From positions 310,001 through 374,000 of the forward strand of contig BGZK01000078.1 of assembly GCA_005406025.1 (NCBI GenBank): 64,000 nt of DNA. Reading direction: 5' to 3'. Position numbers and translations under genes: made by a program. Below are positions 1 to 11,783 of the stretch, piece by piece. The notes under the pieces were generated by a model. That model saw only the letters and a program-made list of their open reading frames with translations. It did no database searches and was not told where the DNA came from. Source of the DNA: Eumeta japonica (Eukaryota > Arthropoda > Insecta > Lepidoptera > Psychidae). Positions within the stretch are counted from its first letter, which is position 1, and every line of letters starts with the position of its first letter.

Positions 1-305
1 GACTGTTACTACTGACTAATAAAAGTTGTTGTATAAGTTTCATTTACCCTACTACTGTGGCGTATCCTCCCGATACCTTCTCAATTTAGGTCGAGACGTT
101 TTTATCTGAAGGCCCCTGCGCCAACCTAGTTAGGGGTGGGGGCTGTTAATATAATAATACAGTAATTCCATATTTAACATAAATAACCGAAACAGTTTGC
201 TAGCGCAATAATTCTTGTGATATATTCTTGGATTGTTAAACTTAAATATTTTCATTAACGTAATATAATTTAACGTGTAAAATATAAAGCTTATTTTTTG
301 TGCAG

Positions 306-417
306 CGTTCAGGTGTCCAACATTCACGTCAATGGTAGAGTGCGCCTCTCCATCGGTATCATCACGGGCATCAGCGTGAGGGATGTCAACTTTCGTCTAC
401 GCGTCGGCGGCGTCAAG
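306..417 (+). CDS. Paralog 1, exon corresponding to exon 5 of the downstream gene
   Basis: Acceptor tttttgtgcag, donor gttggt. The first base completes a codon (phase 2 entry), followed by 37 codons beginning VQVSNIHVNGRVRLSIG. Similar in pattern to the IQVIKPRVTGRIEAAVRV segment of the second gene. GC content is far above the flanking sequence. Confidence 0.75.
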
Positions 418-2794
418 GTTGGTGTAAAAAATAAAAAGAGTTCTCTTTAGTGTTCAAATAAGCAATATAAATAAGTAATAATACTTATGTGTTCAGTATG
501 ACCGTTTATGATGCAGGAAATTTGAATTCGAGCTATGATGGCTCGTTAAATCATTGTCTTGTCTATTTCATATGGAAACTAACAATATCGAATATCGTCT
601 TTTTTGTGGTAAGGAAAATATCGGCGTGATATCTGCATCTTGAAAAAGGTACAATATTCTGTTCCAATACGTATGAAGTGCCCTAAATTCATGGGCTAGC
701 GTTGCGTGCGTTCTGTAGGAGCTACGGTTTAATAAGTACTCTCTTAGAAGATAATGCAATGGAATGGTATATGGTTGTATAAGTAACATATTATGTAGGG
801 GAAAAAGATTTTTCGTATTTTATTGACATATTCGAGATAATTTTTGATCACGTTTTATTTATATTAATTATAATATACATAATTTTCAGATTTCTGATCA
901 AAAAACTGCGACAAGTAGTTTTAGCAGTCCTTTACTAATGCTCTTTTGAACTCACACGACCTAAAGAATTTTGAAGAGGCCGAAAAAGGTACAACTCCTA
1001 GAGTGCATGGTCCGAGCTATATGGTGGATATATTGACACTTGTCAAACAAACTTTTTCAAAATTTGCAGATTGGCTAAAGATGTGTGTGTTTTGGCGTTA
1101 TCATGGTGTAAAACCGTACCCTTTCAATTAATCGATTCCTGCCATTTTTTTCTCTACTTCTTGCTTGAATCTCATCTACTGTTGGTAGTAAAGATTTGAA
1201 TTTAAAATTATGACCGGCGGTAAAGGCTCATAATTTATGATGCCCTTCCAATCCCATCATATACATAGTGTCAAGTTATTGTGAGTTGATCCGGGTTTCC
1301 CTATAATCTGTGGAGCTTGATTTCCTTTGGACCATGATCTATTTAGCATGTTCTTGTAGTAGTCAATCCATTTTTCATCATCAATGATCAACATTTTCAA
1401 AAACGGTTCAGTTTTATTACGTCACTATAGACAATCACAAATGAGTACTGATTCATTAGATTTCTTTCAGAGAGCTTGTGTGGGTCCTAACTATCGAGCT
1501 TTTTTATGTGTACCCTGATTTTTTAAATAGGTTAAAACTGTTTTATAGTCAAGTTCCAACTTTTCAGTTATATTGTAAACTAATATTCCAAACTCGCTTT
1601 ACTTTTGTCAAAATGGCATGGACTTTATCCGTAACAGGTCGATCAGAGCGAGGTTCATTTTTAACATTGACGGACTGAAGGAGCTTTAATCGGTTTTGTG
1701 CTACTCTTACCGACACTGCATTAGATCTATAAACTTAAAAAAAATTTGCAGATTGTGCCGCATTTTTCTCATTTCTTTTGTAACAAAACTTCAAAATGTA
1801 TCGAATTTCTTCGTTAGATCCTTTCATTTTAGTGGACAGAAAAACAATAGAAAAAAGGTGGGATACCGTTATTAACTAATAATTTTCTTTTCTCAAAATA
1901 TCATCTATTTAAAGGTGTCAAAACTAGCCAAATACAAACAATACAACCAAAGAAATTTTACTGCGACTCTTTAGTTATAAAATACGAAGAAACTTTTCCC
2001 CAATGTAATCATCATCTAGAGATATAAAAATTTAAGCCATCTTCCGCTGGTAGTCGTGGTTAGCTAAAAAAACGTAATTCGCTCCCATAAATGCTTTGTG
2101 GATTAATATCAAACACGTTTGACCTTCGATTTCCGTGCGATGATCTAATCAGATGACCGTTCTTCTCTTGTAGTCCAACGTCGTGGGCGAGGATGTTCAA
2201 GGTATCGGCAACCAAGATGTCAACGAATTCATCGAAACCCAAGCCATGACTATCATCTCTAAACACGAGGTTGGTATTGCTGCGATCAGCGTTTGATAGC
2301 AGCATTTCTGTATATGACACATTTCCCAATTTTCATATAAATCAAAGCTTGAAATGAGTGATAATACAGTATTAAGTAAATTTAATGTATACAAGTGAGG
2401 TGTAAGATTATATAATAAAAAAAGTTTTGTTTGTACGAGTGCTTAAACTTGTAAAATACGTTAAAAAAATCCTTAAAAAACTAAAATAATTATAACGGAA
2501 ACAATTTCAAAATATATGGAAATATCTACAGGCTAACTATAATAATAAACTAATATATTTGATAACGATTGTTATTAATAAATTTTAACATAAGAAAAAC
2601 AGAAATGGAATGTTTATATTTGAATGTCAGATATTTTAGAAGCCCTTTTATGCATTTGAATGAGACATAAAAAATAATAAACTTCATAATGTACATTGCG
2701 TTGTGTTTTAATAATACTTTTTTTTTTATTACAGAGTGCAATCACGTCAGCTATCAACGCTATTGTGATGGACCTTTTGGATACCCTGTTGTGA
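306..2794 (+). CDS. JHBP/takeout-family secreted protein, 3' part (partial gene, paralog 1)
   Basis: Last three coding exons of a gene that starts left of the window: 306-417, 2174-2269 and 2735-2794, ending in TGA, with GT-AG junctions throughout. The visible part codes for 88 residues plus one completed codon. They match the C-terminal half of the complete gene at 17904-28495 exon by exon: the first starts with a single base completing a split codon, the second is 96 bases and in phase 0, and the last begins in phase 0. The family (hemolymph juvenile-hormone-binding/takeout, Pfam JHBP) comprises secreted insect carriers of small hydrophobic ligands. The protein ends shorter than its neighbour (19 versus 29 codons in the last exon). 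Family assignment comes through the neighbour; ligand and tissue are unknown. The exon equivalent to exon 4 of the neighbour was not found in bases 1-305 and must lie outside. Confidence 0.72.
418..2173 (+). other. Intron of paralog 1 holding a mariner copy
   Basis: GT-AG intron. Bases 798-2001 are a mariner remnant on the opposite strand (own entry). The rest is AT-rich sequence in which I see no signal. Confidence 0.6.
798..2001 (-). mobile_element. Decayed mariner transposon, copy 1
   Basis: About 1.2 kb, close to full mariner length. Both ends carry matching inverted termini: ggggaaaaagatttttcgta at the left and the reverse complement of ggggaaaagtttcttcgta at the right, next to a TA. 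The body aligns by eye with the copies at 20985 and 36563, the latter of which still reads HPPYSPNHIAPSDFHLF on the - strand, the mariner DD34D catalytic-end signature. Many stops and frameshifts; not functional. It lies antisense in an intron of the JHBP-like gene. Confidence 0.7.
2174..2269 (+). CDS. Paralog 1, penultimate coding exon (96 bp)
   Basis: Acceptor ctcttgtag, donor gttggt. It has 32 codons in phase 0, including DVNEFIETQAM, the position equivalent to SDFANVFLENL of the second gene. Length and phase are identical to exon 6 of that gene. Confidence 0.75.
2735..2794 (+). CDS. Paralog 1, last coding exon
   Basis: Preceded by a T-rich tract and attacag. It has 19 codons (SAITSAINAIVMDLLDTLL) and then TGA. 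The amphipathic C-terminal helix is typical of the family. Confidence 0.75.
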   Translation, partial: SAITSAINAIVMDLLDTLL

Positions 2795-2825
2795 AGAAAT
2801 AATTATTGTGTGATTTAAAAACTGG

Positions 2826-2831
2826 AATAAA
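2826..2831 (+). terminator. Poly(A) signal of paralog 1
   Basis: AATAAA 32 bases after the stop codon, followed by an A/T-rich stretch. Position and sequence fit a canonical polyadenylation signal for a very short 3' UTR. Confidence 0.65.
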
Positions 2832-4109
2832 GCAAAATTTTAAACAAAAATGTATTTTATTCATTAACTGGGTCAAAACTAATTAAGATAGTAGTAGTAC
2901 TATGAATCTATACACATAAAAGGAGTACTGACTACTGGTTGACTGATCAACGAACAGCTGAAAATAGTCAATTAGCTGTATTAGAAAAATAACTAAATCT
3001 AGAAATTGTTTTTTTTCTCAAAGTCAACATTTATAATGTAAGCAAGCACTAATAAGATGTTTTTGATACTTTCGTTCTTAAGGAAGTAAAAAGAGGAGAA
3101 AAAATTTATGTGGAAGGACCGTTATTTGGAAGTTAGAGTGATGCTTTTTTTTTATTATAATACTAATTATTATAGGGTAGGCAGAGCCATACATCGCTAC
3201 ATAGTACCATATTCACATATCTCTTTTTCATTTTTCATATTCATTGACATTTTTCAACCATCTGGTAGCAATTAATAAATAATTAATTAAATAAGTAAAT
3301 CTTAAATATAAAAATCAATATTTGTTTATTACTATTTTTAAGAAAAATCTCTATCGGCAGTTTGAGAGTTGAGATTAGATGAAATGAAATATATCGAAAA
3401 GAAGAAGGTGTTTATTCAGAAATATAAAGTCACAGTCAGAGTAATTGCTACGGACCTAGTTGAACGTTTGTCATTGCTCGCACTTGACTTTTGAACGCAT
3501 TGATTGCAGTACAAAATTCGATTCGTCAGCGCGCGCACTTCGCTATTTATATTTCCGAATGGCTGTATAGAATGTTCTTGATATATAAACAAATTTATGA
3601 ATTCTCTAGGACATATAACTCATTATATGTCATGTGTGATATAAACAAATAAGGTTTGTTGCCTGTCAAAAATTCCACCCCGAAAAATAAATTCATTTAA
3701 AAAAGAATATGAACATACATGAAAAGTGCTGATTCGCTGCGACGGCAATGTGCGCGGAAGGGGTTGTTTACGTTTAGAGAATTCTATTATTGGATATTAT
3801 TTATTAAAAGGGAACTTATTTTGTAGTTTTATTTTCAGCTTGCGGGCGCAGTTCGCAACACTATTTTATGCGCTGCCTCAGTGTTCATCGGATTGCGATA
3901 AAACTTTGTTAAATAAATGTCTCAACTAACGCAAAGGTATACTAGGCACGGAAAAAAACTGGTATTTGTACTCAACTTATTCTACATATTGTATTATTGA
4001 ACCGATAATAAAAATTCTTTCATTAGTAAAGGATATAAATATCGTACAGTGATTTGGGCGTGGGAGTACAATTAGAAGTAAAATTGTGCCTGGATTAGAA
4101 ATGAAAAGA
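2832..4109. other. Intergenic, no gene seen
   Basis: AT-rich sequence after the first gene. Short open frames here (for example 3726-3929) show no recognisable protein and no exon context. Confidence 0.5.
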
Positions 4110-4690
4110 AGTACCTAAATCGGAATTGAGACTCAAATCGGGATCGTGAGCAGGATCAGAATCTACTTAGATCGAGACCAGGTTCGGAATCAAAAGCGGG
4201 ACCGCGATTGGTATCGAGAGTGAGATAAATTGATATCAAGAGAAAAAACGGAATCAGAATAAAAAACGGGAAAACGATTGGGATCGTGAGCTGAATCAGA
4301 ATCTACTTAGATTGAGACCAGATTCGGAATTAAAAGCGGGACCGCGATTGGTATCGAGAGTGAGATAAATTGATATTAAGAGAAGAAACGGAATCAGAAT
4401 AAAAAACGGGAAAACGATCGGGATCGTGAGCTGGATCAGACCGGGTTCGGAATCCAAAGCAGGGCCGCGATTGGTGTCGCGAGTGAGATAAATTGACATC
4501 AAGAGGAGAATCCGAATCAGAACAGAGAACGGGAAAACGGTCGGGATCGTGAACGGGATCAGAATCTACTTAGATCAAGACCGGGTTCGGAATCAAAAGC
4601 GGGACCGTGATTGGTGTCAAGAGTGATATAAATTGACATCAGGAGGAGAGTAGGAATCAAAAAGCGATCGGGATCGTGATTGAAAGAGTA
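4110..4690. repeat. Tandem repeat, about 140-bp period, GGAATC/GGGATC-rich
   Basis: Four units, marked by ggttcggaat or gattcggaat at 4181, 4321, 4444 and 4584. Spacings are 140, 123 and 140, so the second interval carries a deletion of about 17 bases. Units contain agcgggaccgcgattggt and gagataaattga. The same kind of sequence occurs singly at 32430, 55480, 56270 and 56630, and inverted near 5740. Open frames across it are a by-product of the repeat. Confidence 0.75.
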
Positions 4691-5739
4691 ATCGCTCGAT
4701 GTACAAGATGAAGGAATTCATTCTATGTTCAAGCGGGCAGAGCTGCGGCAAAAGCTAGATGGGTATAACATTGGATATATAACTTAAAATTTGGAAATTT
4801 TGTTGGCGTTTTCTTGAATATGGTCTGTAGGTAGATTAATAAGCAATTAATTTTAATTCTGTGTATACTAGGTTTACTGACAGCCATTGAAAAGTAGCCT
4901 ATGGTGACAAATCGAAGTATTATGCCCTAACTTTTAATCGCTAAGGAGTATTGTGTTTTCCTTCTTCAGCTCGGTAGCGTGAGATCATAACTACCAGACA
5001 CAAAAATTTGTAGAACAACAGAGCTCAAACACGCTATACCTGCCTGTAATATTTGTGGGCATTACGCGATTTCTGCGATCACCTCGAGAGTATGGAAAAG
5101 AAAAAAAAATTCTAAATCGTTCACAAATGCCGAAATCATTGTTGAAAATACATAAAAGAAAATAGATACAGACGAGGACATAGAACCTCCCCCTTTTTTG
5201 AAGTCATTTAAAAATGAAGAATAAAATGTAAGAGAGCCATGGGATTTTGTTTCTGTAACGATATGAGAGAGAGACGCTGACAACACAGCGCAGGCGTTAA
5301 TAAAGTGTTTGCGATATCATTGTAATTATCAAATTGATACAAGGTGAAGTGGATAACGATTTATTAGTCCGTGATATGCCAATATATAATGTTAACAAGT
5401 TTGTAAGAAGTAAACATCCACTAAATGCGTTTTCAAGTTAAAATTTTTCTGAATGCCTGCTTTTCTCTATAGATTTCAATCATTCCGTGTATATTTTTCA
5501 CGATTACAATAAGTTTATAACCAACAACAAATGTATTTAAATTATTAATGTATTAAAATAAAGACTAAGTTTGCAAGAAATTGCACAGCTGAGGAAATTT
5601 CGAGACGGTTGACCCTGCAGGCCACCCTTGAAACTTCTTCCTACTTTCGAGCTCGAAGCATTCGAAAATATAAATAGTAGTAAATTTTAGTTCTCAGAGT
5701 TCAAAAACATATTCTACTAGCATTTGTCCGTGACGTTGC

Positions 5740-5960
5740 CCGCATGGAAATACAATTCATTCCTCAATTAATATATCGAGTAAAGTTGCTATCATTGATA
5801 CCAATCCGATCCCGTCTTCGATTTAAGGTTCGATTTTACAGTCAGTACCGATTTGGTCTTATTCTCTGTTTCAATACTGCGTCTCTTTTTTCCAATCGCG
5901 CTTTATCGCTTTCGATTTCGATATTGATTCCGGTTTTTTGTGAATTATTGCACAGACACA
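5740..5960 (-). repeat. Inverted copy of the GGAATC/GGGATC-rich dispersed repeat
   Basis: Read on the - strand it has the same texture of short cggaatcaatatcg/gaaatcgaaagcg words as 4110-4690, in opposite orientation. Sequence texture only; boundaries approximate. Confidence 0.5.
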
Positions 5961-6203
5961 AATTAGGGAGAGATATAAAATATAAATACATGTAATCCAA
6001 AAAATATTCTATTTAGTTGCTAAATTTCATTTAAATCCGTCCAGCCTTTTATGCGTGATTAAGTTACAAACAGTCAAATATCGACACAAATAATCACTTT
6101 TGTAATATAATATTGGGATATAATACTGAAAAACACGCGGTGTAAAAACCCTATAGTTCGTTTTAATTTACTTTGAATTTCTTATAATTAATCTATTATT
6201 ATT

Positions 6204-6240
6204 AATCATATAATTACAATCCGACTGTAATTATATGATT
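6204..6240. repeat. Hairpin, 15-bp perfect arms
   Basis: Arms 6204-6218 and 6226-6240 (aatcatataattaca and its complement) with a 7-base loop. AT-rich; function unknown. Confidence 0.7.
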
Positions 6241-7849
6241 TGACGCTGTCCCTGACTTTCGCTTTCGCTGTACGTCACCCTCTCACGCCGTATGTTACTC
6301 TCCCGTCTCCCTCTCAATCCTTATCGCCTACTCTAATAACGCTCCTTCTCTGAACAAAGCAAACAATAAGCATAACCGAAAAAATATAATACAATAAATG
6401 ACTATTATTTTTTTTTGTTATAAGGAGTGATAATTATCAATATACAAAGAAATAAACAGTAACCTATATTTTATGTTCCAATGAATTATATCAGTTTTCC
6501 AAATTTTATCAAAATTGCTTGTCATTATTGAGTTATAAATAGACATACAGATAAACAAATTTAAAGATAAACAAATTTAAAGATAAACATATTAAAAGAT
6601 AAATAAACAATGACTTGTATATGAAAAAGTGGTGTGCACATTAGTATACTTAAGTTCATTAAAATCAATTTAACTATTGTTGAGCCACGAAAAACCATAC
6701 AAACGAACCGACAAACAAACGAAAAAAATTGGTTATGTCTTTCCCCAGAACTAAAACTATTTCTATACCGAATTTTATCTAAATTAGTTCAGCGGTTTAA
6801 GGGCAAAGAGGTAACAGACAGACACATTTTCGCATTTATAATAATAGTATGGATTGTTCGAGGTGTCGATTCGCGGAAATTCATAATTAAACGCTTGCCT
6901 GCAACATGCATTAACATACAGCATGCAACCCACCGCTGACCCTCGAATTTGTTCTTCCACTACGAATGATATTGTAAAGAATTTAATATTGATTCGAAAG
7001 GATTGACCCCTCAAGCACGCAATGCCATTATAGTGACATTTGCGACTGATGCGCTACCCACTAGAACGGCATAACTCGCTCTTTTTTGGTACGACACAAA
7101 AGAAAAATACTTTTTAAATTTCTGGGTTATACTACATTATTATATGAAATTGAATCTTATAGCTTAAAAAATAAGGGAGCAGAAAAATATTTACTATTCT
7201 CGTCACTTGCGTCAAAAAATCTACAACGATATTTTAAATCCACGTGATGCCATTCGCTACGTCATCTTAGTTTGCGGTGAATTGTTATATGCTGATTTTG
7301 CTACGAAATTATGGATAAACTAAGAAAACCGTAAGTATTTCTCTTTGATAAATATACTAAAATACGTAGAAACGTTTGGAGAATCATATAAACTATAAAT
7401 TATAATGTTTTTCGAAAAGACTTATGTCTAAAATAAGCTGAAACTTTCATCCTTTATTCTTTGTTGTATAACATGGTCGCCATTGTTCAATTTTAGTTAT
7501 TGATTTTAAATATTATTTCAATATATTATTTTATTTCAATGATTTCTAATGACAAATTAAACTATTAGCTTTTGTCTCGGTGCAAAATTTGTAGTGAATT
7601 TACGTATATGTACAAAAAAACCGTTACATTTGCTAACGGCCATCGTCTGTTGTAAGCGGTGAGGGAGACATGTTTTCCAAATTTCAACCGTAGTACAGTC
7701 AAGCAAAAAGTAAAAAATATAAAATTTACGATTTTGTTCGAATGATTGAATTATTGAAATTCAGAATTAATTGAATATTATTATAAACTATGGAAATAGG
7801 ATAAAAAAAGAAAATGTTAATATTGCATTTCTTTCAAATTCATTTATAT

Positions 7850-8135
7850 TGCAAATTTATTTTATTTTGTATATAAATATTTACCATGTTTTATAAACTT
7901 GGAAAATATGAAATTTTTGTGGGAAAGTATTTACGAGGAATTTTTCCAAACTATCATATCGCTAATTTGTTTTTATTTTGAATAAAATATTTAACATGTT
8001 TTATGAATTTTGAAAATATGAGTTTTCTTATGTTGGGAAAGTATTTACGAGGAATTTTTTTTCAAACTCTATCACATTGCAAATCTTTTTTATTTTGTTT
8101 ATAAATATTTACGTACTATGTTTTATGAATTTTAT
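7850..8135. repeat. AT-rich tandem repeat, about 115-bp period
   Basis: Units start near 7850, 7964 and 8079 (the third truncated), sharing tttattttgtatataaatat, catgttttat and gggaaagtatttacgagg. Degenerate. Confidence 0.7.
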
Positions 8136-8199
8136 TTTGTTATATATATTTTTTGGTTACATTACAAATATTGTTTTTCAAATATATAATACATTTTTT

Positions 8200-8604
8200 A
8201 TAAATTTCTGGGCTAATATCATAAAACAAAAATGGTCCGAAAGTTCAACGTCCCTGCGTTCACGACATATTGTGGACTTGGTGCTGAGCGAATCGGATCA
8301 ATCACTGCGATCTCCAGCTCCTGTGCGAATCCCTTCGCCAGCGATCCCAGGTCGTTCGTCGTCGCAGCCATCTCCGTCATCTTCCACATCATCACCACAA
8401 TTCGAACGCCCCAAAACGGTTAAATACGTACAAAAACTAGTGTTTGTGACTGTTTTTAGAAGTTTTGCATTTATTTTTAACCATGCTTACATTACAATCT
8501 TATGTTTCAGGAGGTCTGTTGCTGGTTCTTCGGCTGTGTATCGACATTTTGAGAAGCCGGCACCCAAAATACCGATGTCGATGTCGATTTGTGAAAACGC
8601 GTAA
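8200..8604 (+). other. Exon-like GC-rich island upstream of the piggyBac remnant
   Basis: In a very AT-rich region, 8230-8420 is conspicuously GC-rich and open in the + frame that ends at 8604. It reads a Ser/Pro-rich stretch (PAPVRIPSPAIPGRSSSQPS) of low complexity. A second GC-richer patch at 8510-8604 follows a tttcag. The splice phases I tried between the two patches did not fit, so I cannot make a gene of it. It could be an N-terminal exon of the piggyBac transposase, or a fragment of a host gene. Confidence 0.3.
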
Positions 8605-9382
8605 TTATACTTTTGCAAATAATTAATTAAAATTTTAATTTTTATCCAATCGTAAATACCATGTATTATTATAATATTATTAAATTTATCGAACTGGAAA
8701 GAAACTCATTTGGTGAAATTTCTTGTTCTTACATTCAAAACTTAATTTGTAGACTAATTATCAATATTTTCTATCTAAAATACTTAGGGGAATTGATGCG
8801 ATGAAGAAATAATTTTTGAATAGAAAATTCTAATCGCTTACGATTAAATAACTTTTTTGTGATTTATAAGACAAAAATCTAGCTATTTTATCAAAATTTA
8901 GCAAATTATTCTTTTAAATGCTGAATATCTTTTAAGCTATCAATTACATCGCTTTGAAGTAGAGGACGATTTTTTTAGAAAATTAAATTGTCTACAATTA
9001 TGTCATTTACATTTTTGTAGGTCTCGTTGTTTATAAGATAATTACAGAAAAACTAGAATTTTATAAAAGACTTAAGTTTAGTTATCCATACTATCTCGTC
9101 AATTTACGATTACTCCGGCACTTTTCTAAAATAAATCCTGACTGTGGGCGAGGTCATACCATGAAATGCCACTGAACTATATAAATTTAAAAGATAAAAG
9201 TACAAGTTTACGTGTATTTAAAATGGGAAGTTTTGGAAATTGGAAAAAGTACTTAAAACTAAAATTAAAAGTTCCTCCTTTAACAGGTTTTTTTTAGCAT
9301 ATATAATGATATTTTACTGCGGGAGCAAAAAAAAAAAAATCATCGCTTAAAATGAATCATCTTAATATATATTATTTTTAGT

Positions 9383-11783
9383 GTGCCAGATTTCAATCAG
9401 CCGAAGAATCAGGCGCAGGCTGATTCCGAATGGGAGGTGTCGACGGACGTGGAAGAATGCGCGTCGGGCACCGAGAAATTGCTGATGGAGCTGGGTATAA
9501 ATGAACTTGGGGAAGCCAGAGAAATTCTTTACGTCATTGAAATAGAAGATACCGAGCATGACACCACCTCACAGATATCAAATCTCGTTGCACCATTTCC
9601 GGCTTCTACGATTCAACCGGCGAATATTCATCAAGTGATAACTTTTCCTGATGTCCACGTTTCTGCTGGTAAAGACATGCCGAGTTCTTCTAGGACTTTC
9701 CGTGTCTCATCACCAACAGAAGCGCTTTTGGATCCTGAAAGTGGAAGTACTCTGATGATTCAGAATTTTCGGATGACAATGATGCCGAATATCATGTCAC
9801 TTCCGCCAAAAGGAGATTCAGCAGAATTTATCAGATGATGAGGAGCTACCACCTCAAGTAGCCGTCGGTAAGGCTTATGGAAGCCGAAATGGATGTAGGC
9901 CACGAGGAATTGTTGAATGGTGACGTTAATTTCAAATGGCAACGAGACTTCACCGCATTCACTGCGGTTAGAGAAGAGTTTTTTGTCCACCCCGTTGGTG
10001 CGGTGAAGGATTATGATTCTCCTTATGAAGCCTTCATCTATATATTTGACGATGACATCATGAAGGAAATTGTCATTGAAACTAACCGTTACGCTCATCA
10101 AGTAATTGATAAGGCAAAAGCTGTAGTATACATACAATGTCATCGCACATGTACAAGTGGAAAGATACCACTGTAAATGAGCTTTACAGTTTGTTCTCAG
10201 TTTTTATTTATATGGGCATATGTCAATTTAACACTTTAGAAGAGTATTGGAGGAAAAGCACTGACGTTGAATTGGTCTTTTTCCGTAATCTCATGTCCTA
10301 TGACAGATATATCCTTCTAACTAAATGCCTACACTTTTCAGATAATAATAAACAACCGCTGCCAAACGCGAAAAGCAAGCAACCGCTTGCTGCCAGTAAC
10401 AACCAGTTACTGACTGTAAGCAGCTGCCTGCCGATAATCGAAAGGAAAGTATAGGTTCCTTTTCCCATAGATTGTATAAATTGCAACCTATTATTTCCCA
10501 TTTGAATCGAAAATTCCAGGAATTATATGTATTAAATAGATCGATTAGCGTAGATGAGCCCCTTACTCTGTTCAAAGGTCGTCTTTCCTTTGCACAATAT
10601 ATAAAAGCAAAAGCCGCTCGCTGGGGAATCAAATCATTTGAATTGTGTGAATCCCGGACAGGGTACTTATATAAATTTATAATTTATGCAGGTGAGGAAA
10701 AAAAATAACAACGAAGAAAGTGTCGACGATTGTGATGAAAGAGCTGAGGCCGGGAGAGGCAAAGTCAAAAGTAGGGGACTAAAGTATAGACGCAAAAGTA
10801 AAAAACTAATGTCTAACCCTCCTGCTACTTCTGGCACTGCCCCTAATCCTAACATTATGGCAAAGGCTCTGACCGGGAAAACTACACAAATAGTTTTAAA
10901 TTTACTAGAAGGTCTTGAACATAAAGGACATTGTGTCACGATGGACAATTTTTATAATAGTCCAGCGTTGGCACGATACCTCAAATGTCGAGGCTTTGAC
11001 TGTCTGGGCACAGTACGCCTCACTCGTAAAAATATACCAGAAGATGTAAAAGAGATGAAGAAAAACTGTGAAAAGGGCTCATCATTGCTCGCCACTCCGG
11101 CGATGTAATAATGGTGTTGGCATGAAAGGATGCAAAATCGTATCGATGATTAGCACCTTCCACGACAACACCACGGGAACAAGGGCTGGCGAGGAATGTG
11201 AGAAGCCCATATGTGAAAGACTACAATACGACTATGGGGGCATTGATCTAAAATATAAAAGCTCTCTATGTATCCAATGGAAAGAAAGAGGGGTTTAAAA
11301 TGGTATATGAAGATGTTCAAAAGGTTATTGAACACATGTGTGCATAACGCTTATATTTTGTACAAGAATAGTCATAACAAAAGATATGACGAAAAGAATA
11401 TAATGACGCACAGAGAGTTTCGATATCAGATTGCAGTATCGTTGAAGATGCGGTACATGCCTCCCGCACCGGTTCGCAATCTGATATCGCGATCAGAATT
11501 ACGACTGGACAGGACTAAAAACCATATGTCTATTCGTGGAGGTACTTTGTGCCAGATGTGTTCACTAAAATATGCCATAAGAAGTCGGACGGTAATCCAG
11601 TGTTGTGTATGCAAAGTCGGATTATGCGTCTTGAAAGACGATTGTTTCCTTGAGTATCATTCAGTAGAAACTCTACCTCCACATAGACTAAAACGAGACA
11701 AGCCTAAACGAGGACATGGGCTGGGTCGACAAAATCGACGAAATGAACAGACTGAACCGACCCCATTGACTTCTAAGGAATGA
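9383..11783 (+). pseudogene. piggyBac-like transposase, multiply frameshifted
   Basis: Successive + strand segments in changing frames make up a DDE_Tnp_1_7 (piggyBac) transposase: an acidic N-terminus (9383-9838); DIMKEIVIETNRYAHQVID near 10050; YWRKSTDVELVFFRNLMS and LHFSDNN (10240-10350); RLYKLQPI through SISVDEPLTLFKGR (10470-10580); CVTMDNFYNSP (10930-10960); YDYGGIDLK (11228-11250); RLLNTCVHNAYILYKN (11320-11370); and a C-terminal cysteine-rich domain CQMC...CCVCKVGLC...CF (11550-11660). The three catalytic aspartates are still coded (GAT 10553, GAC 10944, GAT 11245). It is dead: frame changes near 9840, 10140, 10455, 10700 (in a run of eight A), 11100-11130 and 11260, plus a TGA at about 11130 where the family has TGG. 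Terminal repeats and TTAA target copies were not located. Confidence 0.85.

Larger units (their letters stand above)
4691..7849. other. Intergenic, repeat debris, no gene seen
   Basis: Contains the inverted repeat-family copy at 5740-5960, a small hairpin at 6204-6240, and a common dispersed-repeat end at about 6720-6860 (gttcagcggtttaagggc... then acagacagacacattt). No exon-like sequence found. Confidence 0.5.

Noticed and set aside
1..305. Search for the missing upstream exon of paralog 1
   Set aside because: No AG...GT segment of about 60 bases with the expected EYDLDL-type coding was found, so the exon is taken to lie outside the window.
4296..4502. Open frame coding for a repetitive LDTNRGPA-type peptide on the - strand
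   Set aside because: It comes from the 140-bp tandem repeat, has no exon signals, and the repeat is not kept in a coding frame between units.
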